NCBI GenBank assembly: GCA_037893245.1
Contig: JBAIAA010000029.1
Span: 434,001-498,000 of the forward strand
Length of the DNA stretch: 64,000 nucleotides
Direction: 5' to 3'
Source: Crossaster papposus
Taxonomy: Eukaryota > Echinodermata > Asteroidea > Velatida > Solasteridae
Every line of letters begins with the position of its first letter. The stretch's first letter is position 1. A program made the translations under genes and the position numbers. Shown piece after piece: positions 8,159 to 17,461 of this stretch. A model generated the notes under the pieces. It was given only the letters and a program-made list of their open reading frames with translations. It searched no databases and was not told the DNA's origin.

Positions 8159-8575
8159 CCCCCCCCCCCCCCCCACCCCCCGTCACTCACCACTCAGAGA
8201 CCCACGCGACTATGTATCTCGCACCTACGTCAATTTCAATTATCCATCCATGCGCATCAATCCCAACCTTTGCCGTAGTATTATGAGTTCCGCGTCAATC
8301 ACTCGCTGACCAAGCTCGCCACTCCGAGACCCACGCGACTATGTATCTCGCACCTACGTCAATTTCAATTATCCATCCATGCGCGTCAATCCCAACCTTT
8401 GCCGTAGTATTATGAGTTCCACGTCAATCACTCGCTGACCAAGCTCACCACTCCGAGACGCACGCGACTATGTATCTCGCACCTACTTCAATTTCAATTG
8501 TCGATCCATACGCATCAATCGCAGCATTGGCCGTAGGATTATGAGTTCCGTGTCAATCACTCGCTGACCAAATTG
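8159..8575. repeat. Poly-C run followed by a 129-bp tandem repeat (about three copies)
   Basis: A C run interrupted by one A (about 8160-8181) is followed by copies of a unit containing CACGCGACTATGTATCTCG at 8203, 8332 and 8461, a period of exactly 129 bp. Each copy also has CAATTTCAATT, CCATCCATGCG and CACTCGCTGACCAA segments. The third copy is more diverged. It lies just past the last Polinton gene and may mark the element's end or be a subterminal array. Confidence 0.75.
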
Positions 8576-9008
8576 AGTTGTCACACTTCCCGGCGCCAAT
8601 TGTTCGAGGGGATTATCGCGCGTCAAGCGCCCGCTGATTGAACCGTCAATCATTCCCGCGTTGCCTCGTACCATGCCTATACTGGCACCAAGGACGCCCC
8701 ATTGTCCGAACATTTCGTACCGGCCACACTCGCGAACCATTCGTAACAAGGTCAAAGTGGGCCATAAATTTCATATTTTCCCAATACATTAGGTCATACT
8801 GTTCTCAATTTTCATTTCCATACATTGGGGGCAACTTGTGCTATATATTTTTAACCCTATATACCCTACTACTACATATTCATTACTTCATTATATATAT
8901 TTATTCATTTATGCATAATTACATATTTATATCATAACTACATATTCATGTGACCTTTATCATATTTCATACGAAAGGTCAAAGTGGGCCATACTGGCCA
9001 CCTACACT
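8576..9008. other. Non-coding AT-rich spacer with a direct repeat
   Basis: No gene is seen. The string AAGGTCAAAGTGGGCCATA occurs near 8750 and, with small flank changes, near 8977. It flanks about 225 bp of AT-rich sequence, as expected of a small insertion or a local duplication. Confidence 0.4.
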
Positions 9009-9645
9009 ACTTCCCTGAAAGCTGAACAGAACAAAGCACAACTGAAAGCAAACATAAGTGAAGCAAATACAAAATAAAGAAAGCTGAATGCCATGTATGC
9101 AGACCTTTCCATAAACATCTCCAGTAAGGCTGACAAGGAGGTAGCTAGAATATCACAAAGGAGATCAGAGAAGAGGAAAAGAAACTGACACAAAAGTCAG
9201 ATGCAATCTTCAAGGACAGAACCAGGACATTGGAAACTGTTCGTGCCACAAACATCAGTCGCTTGACCAATACTGAGAAAAAGCTAAATGAGGTCCGCCA
9301 AATTGCTACGAGATTCTAGATTTCAAGCCTAAACTCTTGTACAACCTGAAAGAACTGACCGATGAACCACCTGAGGAAGGACCAGGCAGTTTGTCCTCCA
9401 TTGTGGATTTTGAGGAAGATATCGGGAGGTCACTTGGCAGGCTGGTGCTGGAAGAAACGCCAATACCCAGCACACTCGGCTCAATTGCCACAGCTGAGGG
9501 TTCACAGAGACCTGCAAGATGGGAGCGGAAAAGACAGATGGAGACATTTGGACCAAGAAAAGAAACATTTGTCCTTGTTGATGAAATTAGGTCAAAATAT
9601 GATTTACTCTTAAAATTTTACAAATCCCTAGAAATTAATTTGTAG
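9009..9645 (+). pseudogene. TRIM pseudogene fragment (coiled coil and linker region)
   Basis: The sequence is related to the coiled-coil and linker of the intact TRIM genes at 28.6, 32.0 and 35.5 kb. The early part aligns as SLKAEQNKAQLKANISEA… with stops and small indels near 9075, 9155 and 9190. From 9337 a clean frame carries NLKELTDEPPEEGPG and DIGRSLGRLVLEETP, ending in GPRKETFVLV where the propeller should begin. RING, B-boxes and the C-terminal propeller are absent, so it cannot be functional. The last 60 bp (9551-9610) reappear almost unchanged at 52388-52450, tying it to the segmental duplication. Confidence 0.8.
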
Positions 9646-9649
9646 GGGG

Positions 9650-10430
9650 TTAGGCTTGTATTTTTATGAAAATTAGATCAAAATATTATAATTTGTTTGT
9701 CAAAATATTACTCAAATCCAGAACTTATAAAACAATCACCCAATAAGAGGACACTTAAAATTCAATCAGTTTGAATCTTTTAATAATTCATTGTCAAGGT
9801 TTCCAAGAAAAACATTCATTATATACTTTTCATACATGTGCTTTTTCTAACAGTTCTCAATTTTGCTCTAATATTAGATAGCAAAATATATCTATCAGAT
9901 GGTTGAACTTAAGTACTCGCACTAGTGCCAACCATAATACACATCAAGTTAAGTTATATGGTATAAAAAATACAAAATCTCTATGATTTTAGAAGATGAA
10001 ACTAGCTTAAATAGTTTTAATAAAGAAGTCTAAAGCTAGCAGACAGTGAGAATACCCATATTACACAAATCGTAAACATTGCCTGTAGACCATTACTTTT
10101 TTTACACAAAGCAAAATTAAACTGGTTGAATTTGAAGGATTTACAAAGATTCCAAGCAAACACCGATTAAGAGATAACCAGGCAGTGAGAAATGTTGACA
10201 ATTCGGATCATTTTGCACAGTAGTTAGTTTTCACTGCGCCTTGTAGTTATAAGGAAAGATTTCCCCTAGCACTAGAATGTGCCCTCTCAGAAAACTTGCA
10301 TGTTTTGGGGCCATTTGCGTTATCCACAAGGAAGCCATGTATTTTGGTCGCGTTTCCTGAATGTGTTTTATAAATTGTGAACTGTCGAATGGGATGGTAT
10401 CAGACTATTTTGTTCATCATATTCTAGCCT
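9650..10430 (+). repeat. Dispersed AT-rich repeat, copy A
   Basis: It matches 11750-12480 and 53454-54310 at high identity by eye. Landmarks shared by all three are ATTCAATCAGTTTGAAT, TATTAGATAGCAAAATATAT and GGAAAGATT(T)(C). It has no coding capacity; its class is unknown. Confidence 0.7.
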
Positions 10431-10859
10431 CACTTTTACTATTTTTTGAAATGTAGCTTAAAACATTAAGTTATGTTCTATCACAATTGTTTTAATTATT
10501 CATTAGAGAAGACTGGTATTAATTTGTAATTAACTTTAGGTAATTACTATTCGCAAGTTCCAAAAATGAAGATTTTACAACACTTTTAATTTAATATGGG
10601 CGACTTGTGTATATGACTACCCTTCTTTATATCGTGTTTATTTAGTAACAGCAAAGATACTAGATAGGGGACGATAGGACACGGCGACATAAAAAGTAAA
10701 ACAGGAAGTACTTGAATTGTTCAGAAGTCACGATCGGGAAGGGCGCTTCGCATAGTAGGAAGGTAAACCGCCGATTTGCTCCATGTACTCAACGTTAAAA
10801 CAATGTTGCGCAAAGCCGCTAAAATACAATTGGTAGGGCCTAATTGCTTGAATCATTCT

Positions 10860-11095
10860 TGAATTATCAGGAATAAGTGGATTTAAAGGTAGGATACATC
10901 ATTGGCAATCGCTTGAATTATTACGAATTGGTGGATTTTTAGGTAGGATACACCATTGGTAATTTGCTTTAATTATCAGGAATGTGTGGATTTAAAGGGA
11001 GGATAAACCATTGGCAATTGCTTAAATTATCACGAATGGGTGGATTTTAAGGTGGGATACACCATTGGTAATTGCCTAAATTATCAGGAATTAAC
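10860..11095 (+). repeat. 54-bp minisatellite, small array (about four copies)
   Basis: Degenerate copies of a unit containing GGTAGGATACACCATTGGTA, followed by ATTGCTTGAATTATCAGGAA. The same unit makes the larger arrays at 60.8, 62.2 and 63.9 kb. The copies here are more diverged, suggesting an older array. Confidence 0.75.
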
Positions 11096-11107
11096 TCTTT
11101 TTTTTTC

Positions 11108-11376
11108 AAGGCCAAGTTCGATATAGTTAACTATAGTTTGACTAACTCTGATTGAACTCAGGCTAGTCGACGATGGTTGTACAAGTCTATAGTCGACTAT
11201 TCACGACCAGCCTACCGTGGTTGGTCGCATCGATGGTAACCAATAGCCGCTTTAATAGCACAGTACAGTCAATAGTTCGACTAGAGTCGTTCGCACTTCA
11301 ACTTCAGTGCGCATGCCCTAATGACATCACGAACTAACCACCAGTTAACTATAGTTCCTTGATCGAACTTTGCCCT
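11108..11376. mobile_element. Possible short MITE-like element
   Basis: The ends are imperfect inverted repeats: AAGGCCAAGTTCGAT at 11108 and ATCGAACTTTGCCCT ending at 11376. TTAACTATAGTT-like strings also occur near both ends. It is about 270 bp with no ORF. No clear target duplication is seen, so this is tentative. Confidence 0.4.
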
Positions 11377-11749
11377 ACATTCTGCCTGCATTTTACACCC
11401 GTGCAGATTGTGCGTAAACCGAAGCCGCGTTTACCTACCTGTCGTAAGCGGCGCCCTTTTCCATGCCCAAATTTGATGTCGTCGTCATGTTTCACAGGCT
11501 AGGTCACTGTACTAGAGATACACACTGTCCTATCTTCCCCTCTCAAGAATATCTTTGATAACAGTACATGTATCAAGTTAGTTCGACGAAAGCTATATTT
11601 ACTGATAGGAAATTCATTTTTGTTTAAACAACAGCAAAAATATATAAATTTCTAGCAACCTCAGAAACAAATTACAAATTGTATTAATTTATATTAAATA
11701 TGCAAAAGGCATAATTTTAAAGGTCCGTTAAAAGTTGCACTTTTCAGTT

Positions 11750-12480
11750 CACCAACTTTAAATACCACAAAGGTTTTGCACATATAACAACAATATCACC
11801 CAATCAGAGAACACCTAAAATTCAATCAGTTTGAATATTTTAACAAGCGATTGTCTAGGTTTTCAAGAAAACATTCATAATATACTTTCCCTACATGTGC
11901 GAAAACAGTTCTAAATTTTGCTATAATATTAGATAGCAAAATATATATCAGATGGTTGAAGTACTGGCACTAGTGCCAACCATAATATACATAAAGTTAA
12001 AACTCTATGATTTCCGAACATGAAACTAGCTTAAATAGTCATAAAGAAGTATAAAAGATAGCAGACATGAGAATACCCATACTACACAAATCGTAGAAAT
12101 TGCCTGTCGACCACCATTTCTTTTGTTTAAACAAAGCAAAATAAAACTGGTTGAATTTAAAGGATTTAGGAATATTCCAAGACAAAAAATGATTAGGCCT
12201 AAGAGATAACCAGGCAGTGAGAAATGTTGACAATTTGGATCAGTAGTTAGTTTTCACTGCGCCTTGCAGTTATAAGGAAAGATTTCCCCTACCACTAAAA
12301 TGTGCCCTCTCAGAAAACTTTGGCCATTTGCCATGTATTTTATAAATTGTGAACTGTCGAATGGAATGGTATCAGACTATTTCATCATTCTAGCCTTCTA
12401 AAATCTTCTAAAATCTCTATGATTTTAGAAGATGAAACTAACTTAAATAGTTATGAAGAAGTCTAAAGCTAGCAGTCGTA
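11750..12480 (+). repeat. Dispersed AT-rich repeat, copy B
   Basis: Second copy of the repeat at 9650-10430, with several small deletions relative to it. It runs into the block shared with 58.1 kb. Copy C at 53.5-54.3 kb looks like copy A joined to the end of copy B, so copy I of the duplication carries an extra internal tandem duplication. Confidence 0.7.
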
Positions 12481-12559
12481 TTTGGAATTAGGAGCGTCCC
12501 GCTAGGGCCCAGTTTGCGCATGCATTTGCAAAACAGCTGCATGTGCATTGAAAGAACCA

Positions 12560-12989
12560 AACCAAGATTCCCAAGATTTTTATGTTATCGTGTACCAACT
12601 ATACTTTGACGTCCGAAGAATCAAGACTAGGCTTAAAAGTAGAATTATACATACCAAAAACGTAACCTACCATAGTAGTACTATTAGTACTGTTGAAAAG
12701 CTTACTTGTTGTAAAGATATTAATGATTCTAAAACTCTTGTGAAATTATTCCAACTGGCATGCTGTCATTTTGAAGAAAATAACAAAATAATGTCATTTT
12801 CAAAGATGTGTCGCAGAGGTGCGCTTTTGGACATTTCTGCAAATAGTGCGCGCATGAAGGTACACGAACAGCTACTTGAAGGCCTTTTTAAAAGTGCGAA
12901 ATGTGTCAATGTGCGAAAACGCGGCTTTTTACTCGTCCCCAACATTATTGCCTATTTGTATATGTACCCCCACCCTATCTCCCCTTAGG
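12560..12989 (+). repeat. Dispersed repeat block shared with 58.13-58.68 kb
   Basis: It matches 58130-58685, including GACTAGGCTTAAAAGTAG, AACTGGCATGCTGTCATTTT and TTTACTCGTCCCCAACATTA. The match continues after the hAT insertion at 14754. The ORFs in it (12548-12988 and its counterpart at 58309) are not conserved in frame and are not considered genes. Confidence 0.75.
12982..12989. repeat. 8-bp target-site duplication, left copy (CCCTTAGG)
   Basis: CCCTTAGG precedes the left inverted repeat and is repeated exactly at 14746-14753. The related empty site at about 58680-58695 reads through without the insert. Confidence 0.85.
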
Positions 12990-14745
12990 CATGGGCGGAG
13001 ATCCCGGGGGGGATGGGGGGGATATATCCCCCCCCCCCCACTTTTTGATCTGGGGGGGATGACCAATGTAATCACCCCCCCCCCCCCCCCCACTTTTTAC
13101 GGGTAGGCGTCCTAATTTGCGTAAAGTCCGTAACATGCAAATACCCCTTGACAAGCCAGCGCACCACGCATATAGCTTTACCTTACATACGCACTGTGGA
13201 CATTCCTTTGTATTCGTGTAGTTAACAAACTTTGACTAAATACTCATTTTTCTCGCTTCCCCAAAACAAATTTACCCTCAAATTAGGATTATGGGCCTCT
13301 CAGCTGTCCCTTCTATCTTTTCTATATATAACCCTAACCCGTTTTTCCTCTAGCGCTCTTTTTCGGAAACTGAAAAACGGATTGTGGACGTGTGCAAGTC
13401 CACACACCGTAACCTCTTCCCGCATCGTGTGGACCTATATTGTTCGGAGGTCCACAGTGCGTATGCAAGACTAACTCAGCCAAGCAAGTGCGAGTGTCAT
13501 GAGTTTACTTTCCCTGCATTGAGATTATAATCAAGAAGTGACTTAATCAAGTCGAATAAACGCCCAGTTGGAGACTCGCGGCGCGGCGTGTACAAACTTT
13601 TTGTAATGATCGGTCTGTGATTGGCCTCCCGCATGTTTACTCACTGTGAACGGAGCGCGCGGAGACCAGACAGACCACGTGAAAAGGATTAATCCTATAT
13701 ATATCCTATGGGTATATATATCCTATCTCGAGTTAGGATGAGTAACTCATCCTAACTTGCATTGGATCTATTGCAAGTTAGGAGGAGTTACTCTTCCTAA
13801 GATTGATCCTAACATTGGTGAAATCGGCCGCTGGCTTGGGTACGGGTATCGATGAAAGATGGGGTGCGTTCCACTCACGCGAACGTTGCCAAGAGGTTAG
13901 CAGACGGCAGTGTTCTTTTCACAGTTTTTCTTTTTACGTTTCATACTTTTCGTTATAAATGGTGGATTGTTTTGAGCAGTTATAGGGATATTTTAAAGAC
14001 AAATAATGAGTTGGACAAAAAGCAGCCAACCAAACGATGTCACTGTCACATAGCGCCGCCATTTTGAAAACGTAGTTTTAAAATATCGTTCCACTTCAAC
14101 TAACGCAAACTTAAAACTTAGGCGAACGTTCGCGCAAACAGTTCGCGTAAGTGGAATGCAGCCTTGGTAACAGAAGTTTTAAACGTTTAATATTTGTCAT
14201 ACCCCAAAGTAGTAGATATACAATCACTTGTACATGTATATTTATTTTGAGGGAATTAAATACTATTTTTACGAATATGTATGCAAATACAAAATGTACT
14301 TGCATTGATGCACGGGAGATACCGCATTGAAAAAAATTCCCAAACCGACCTATCTTTTTGGGGGGCGTTTTTACCGGAAACTCAACTTCCTTTTTTTTTG
14401 CACTGGTGTAATTAATGCATTTTGAAAGACATATACTGCTGACTACTGTGTTGCATGTTTTTTGAACTGATACTGCACTGACTTGTAATGAAAATTAGAA
14501 AAGTATTGCCCAAATTCAAAGGGGCCAAATTCTACAACTCCAATTTTGAAGTTTTTTATTTCTTTTTCCTTCATCAATTATGCCTCTAAATGGCCTAAGA
14601 TTGCATTACAGAGCATCTAGAATGCAAATTTTCACGGGGCCCTTAAGCGGGCCCCGGACCCCACGCCGTAAAGGCTTCGCGCTCGCAGGTTTCATCTTGG
14701 ACAAAAATCATCCCCCCCACATGTAACAAGAAATCTCCGCCCCTG
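12990..14745. mobile_element. hAT-like non-autonomous DNA transposon (1756 bp)
   Basis: The ends are CATGGGCGGAGAT and, on the opposite strand, CAGGGGCGGAGAT (12 of 13 match). This is the typical hAT terminal consensus, flanked by an exact 8-bp duplication CCCTTAGG as hAT transposases produce. The homologous locus near 58.68 kb lacks the insert, giving an empty site. No transposase frame is present. The interior has poly-C runs near 13030 and 13074, a nested MITE at 13182-13469, an imperfect palindromic stretch around 13700-13810, and a GC-rich segment near 14640. It likely moved using an enzyme from elsewhere. Confidence 0.85.
13182..13469. mobile_element. MITE nested in the hAT element
   Basis: Terminal inverted repeats CTTACATACGCACTGTGGAC at the left and its near-perfect complement ending at 13469 (19 of 20). 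A diverged copy in the opposite orientation lies at about 27340-27590 inside the foldback cluster. No ORF. About 290 bp. Confidence 0.65.
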
Positions 14746-14753
14746 CCCTTAGG
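14746..14753. repeat. 8-bp target-site duplication, right copy (CCCTTAGG)
   Basis: Exact partner of 12982-12989, immediately after the right end of the hAT-like element. Confidence 0.85.
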
Positions 14754-15225
14754 GAAGGATTTAATGATAAAACCCTGACAACCTAATTATGAGATAAACA
14801 GCTTTGAAGTTCAGACAATCGTATTATTTCTAACACATCTGTTTCACAAAGTGGAGACCAAAAAACACGCTTCTGGGTGACGGAATGTGTTCAAATTTGG
14901 TGAGATTGTAGATTAATAGTACGTGATTCAGGAAAACACAAAACCTCAAAATGGCAAAATCCACCCCGAAATGACTTCACGAGTACATTGTAATAAAACA
15001 CATTGTGCGACTTTGTCCGGGTTTCGTTGGAACAGGTCACATTTCCTATCCCGATGCCGCATCGTGTCATTTTAGTATCGCGATTATCGATGCATCGCTG
15101 AATCGCTACACCCCTAATTATCCATTGGTGATGCACTATTTGTTAGTTACTACATTATCAGTTGTAACAAGAGGGAATGAAGAGTGGAATTATCTTGGTC
15201 ACAGCTCTCCCTCTTTTTTTGTTGT

Positions 15226-16307
15226 TTACTTCTTGACAACTCTCTCAAGGCATGCCGTCACAATGGCTGTCCAACCCGTCTGGTGGCTGCAGAAATTATA
15301 ACGCAAAAGGGGGAAAAAAGAACCATTTTTATTAAACTCAAATATAATTTTTAACTGCAATATTGATGCACTCAAACTTGTGTTCATACTAGCCGGCCCA
15401 CGAAAAAAAAAGTCCTTTAAAAAAGTCAAACAATTCGCGCCGGAGGACGTATATACACGCAAAGTTTTCCAGAGATTCAAAACGGATGACGCATAAACAC
15501 ATCACGAGCAAGGCCGGAAATGCGTGGGTGTGCTTCCCGGTACTATCGGCCTGAACCCACCTCGGATCGAGTTTCGTAAAAAATAATTTCGCGCGTCGGC
15601 TCGGTGATGTTAAAATAATCCCGGCGCTAACTGGTTTACCCTAACCCTGCCAGACACAGCGCAGTGCATCAGGTAAAACGAATCTGGTGCACTTTGATGG
15701 ATTTAGCTGTCAACAAAAATGCATAAACGACCACAGTCTAAGACTATGAGAGCTAATCCCCATTGAACAATGCCAGAGATGAATCCTGCTGCATTCTGTG
15801 ACCACACAGACTCTGAAGCAGTTTGACCTTGAGATGCCTGACCCGATGGATCTCGCTGCATTCGTCAATACTGGTTTTCACATCTTGACAGAAAATGTTT
15901 AAATATTTATTTGAATTAAGTTTAAATACTTCCATTGGCTTCCTTTTCTGATTTGCTTCTCAGTGATTCGAAAGTCGGGGGCGAAGTCGAAGATGAAGCA
16001 AAGGTTAAAAAAAACTACTTTTTATCTCACCTAGCCCCGCAGCCGCGCCCAGTTTCGCCATGGAAATACTCGTAGAACAGGACCAGTTCCTTAAAAGCCG
16101 GGTCATCCTTGTAGAGGGGATTGTCAGCGTGGCAGGGCCGGGCACCGCATTTGTCTGGCAGGAAGATCTTAGACAGACGAGAGGAGATCTCCTTGGCACA
16201 GTCCTTGAGACGCATCATGTTGCCGGACCCAGTTGGACACTCCACTTTGAAGGTGGGACCGTGGAAGAAGTCTTAACGCTCCAGAGCCTCGATGATCAGG
16301 TAGTTCA
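15226..16307 (-). pseudogene. Last two exons of a GH63-family (YMR196W-like) gene, with a premature stop
   Basis: Penultimate exon 16307-16031 is bounded by TTATTTCAG and G|GTGAGAT. It encodes NYLIIEALER, then TFKVECPTGSG, then KIFLPDKCGARPCH and LVLFYEYFHGETGRGCGA. The last exon 15286-15226 follows an acceptor ATTTCTGCAG and gives SHQTGWTAIVTACLERVVKK and a stop. Phases agree (1-nt carry in, 2-nt carry out). This is the conserved C-terminus of the six-hairpin GH63-like family found in plants, fungi and some invertebrates. A TAA at 16273-16275 interrupts the frame after ALER. Either this copy is a pseudogene or the base is a polymorphism or sequence error. No upstream exon was found; the large satellite would lie in the next intron. 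Substrate is unknown. Confidence 0.75.
15300..16030. other. Intron and flanking non-coding DNA of the GH63 fragment
   Basis: It lies between the two exons. It matches copy II of the duplication up to about 15620, then becomes unique. No further coding segment is visible. Confidence 0.5.
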
Positions 16308-16394
16308 CTGAAATAACAGATCAATTGTTATCTCCGTTTAAATGTTACCAACAAGCTCAAGCAGAGTTGAACGAGTAATTTGAAAGAAGCGACT

Positions 16395-16625
16395 CGATTT
16401 GAGTTGAGTCATCAGGTCAAAAAGTCGAGTCGAGTCATCAGGTCAAAAAGTCGAAGTGAGTCATCAGGTCAAAACGTTGAGGTGAGTCATCAGGTCAAAA
16501 AGTCGAGGTGAGTCATCAGGTCAAAAAGTCGAGGTGAGTCATCAGGTCAAAAAGTCGAGGTGAGTCATCAGGTCAAGAAGTCGAGGTGAGTCATCAGGTC
16601 AAAAAGTCGAGTCGAGTCATTAAGT
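16395..16625. repeat. 26-bp tandem repeat (about eight copies)
   Basis: The unit is GTGAGTCATCAGGT followed by CAAAAAGTCGAG; successive GTGAGTC starts at 16508 and 16534 give a 26-bp period. Edge units vary (GTCGAGTC instead of GTGAGTC). It lies upstream of the GH63 penultimate exon, in what would be an intron. Confidence 0.85.
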
Positions 16626-16689
16626 GAGTCATTAAGAAATTGAGTTGAGTCGAGTCAAATATTTAGCTTGAGTAAATTCGAGTCACAAA

Positions 16690-17461
16690 TAACACTATAT
16701 AAACACGCGAGAAACTATTTTGAACCACAAGATGGAAGTTTAGTTTTGTATATTTGTGTAATGGAGAAAAAATGCAAAAAATAAAACCAGTGATTTTTCT
16801 TAATTTCCGATTAATTGATATTTTGAAATCTTGAAATAAAAGAGTTTTAGAGTAAAAACATTGAACCCCTTTCATTTTCACAAAAAAATCTTAAACTTTG
16901 AAGGCACTTTTTCAGTATTTTGGTTTTTATAGTACCGGTATTTATAGTATTATAAAAATAAATACAAACTTTAAAGACATCCATTTTTATTGCGACATCA
17001 ATCCCAAAGAAGTCTGTCTGCTTTGCGTTTTATGGACATTTTACCTTTTCCTGGTAAATCTTGTATGAAACTAATAATGTTTATTATTTCCTGCAATGGA
17101 AGGTCTAATTTCCTTCAGTGTTAGAATAACTTCCATTCAACGAGGGTAGGCCTACGTGCGTATGCGGTATAAACATTCCTGCACAATGACAATAATCCAT
17201 ACAGTACCCTTCGTCAACCTACACTATAGGTCAGTGCACATGATAACAAAAGACTATTTTTATTCCATTATTTCCCCAAAAAAAATGCCCCTACGTGTAC
17301 ATGTACCTCTTGCAAAATACCAGACAGCCATCTTTCTCTATGCGGCTACTACACCAGGCTGTAATGTTAAACCGTACCTAGCTTGTGGTTGATGATGTGA
17401 TAAACCCAGTCATTTATTTTATCCATGTACATGTACTTGAAGAGAACATTGAGGATACTGC
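16690..17461 (+). repeat. Dispersed module preceding tandem arrays, copy 1
   Basis: It matches about 60000-60785 over its length, and 61735-62180 and 63400-63855 over its last 450 bp (TCTGTCTGCTTT…, CTAATAATGTTTATTATTTC, GCGGCTACTACACCAGGCTG, TACTTGAAGAGA(A/G)CATT). In each copy a tandem array begins right after GAGGAT-TTGCC or GAGGATACTGCA. Here that array is the 18-bp satellite; in the other three it is the 54-bp minisatellite. Confidence 0.75.

Larger units (their letters stand above)
1..8180. mobile_element. Polinton/Maverick (adintovirus-like) element, partial
   Basis: Nine genes in about 8 kb include a retroviral-type integrase with chromodomain, an adenain-like protease, a major capsid protein, a penton-like minor capsid protein and a small basic pVI/pX-like protein. 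This set is diagnostic of Polintons and the related adintoviruses. The protein-primed DNA polymerase B and the FtsK-like packaging ATPase are absent, so the element probably continues beyond the left edge. The right limit is uncertain: no terminal inverted repeat can be tested because the other end is outside the window. The last gene starts at 7962, and a poly-C run and a tandem array begin near 8160. The genes inside the window show no obvious stops or frameshifts. Confidence 0.9.
9551..17460 (+). repeat. Segmental duplication, copy I
   Basis: Blocks in this interval reappear in the same order and orientation at about 52388-60785: TRIM tail (9551), AT-rich dispersed repeat (9650), a 58.1-kb-like block (12560-12989 and 14754-15620) holding the GH63 last exon, and a terminal repeat module (16690-17460). 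Copy I differs by a second AT-rich block with a spacer (10430-12480), a hAT insertion (12990-14745) and a segment (about 15650-16680) with the GH63 penultimate exon. Confidence 0.75.

Noticed and set aside
12548..12988. 146-codon ORF as a gene, and its partner at 58309
   Set aside because: The two copies of this repeat do not keep a common frame, so it is not conserved coding sequence.
15005..15301. 98-codon ORF and its partner at 58923-59216 (97 codons)
   Set aside because: Similar in both segmental copies, but it is antisense to the GH63 last exon and matches no known protein; recent duplication explains the similarity.
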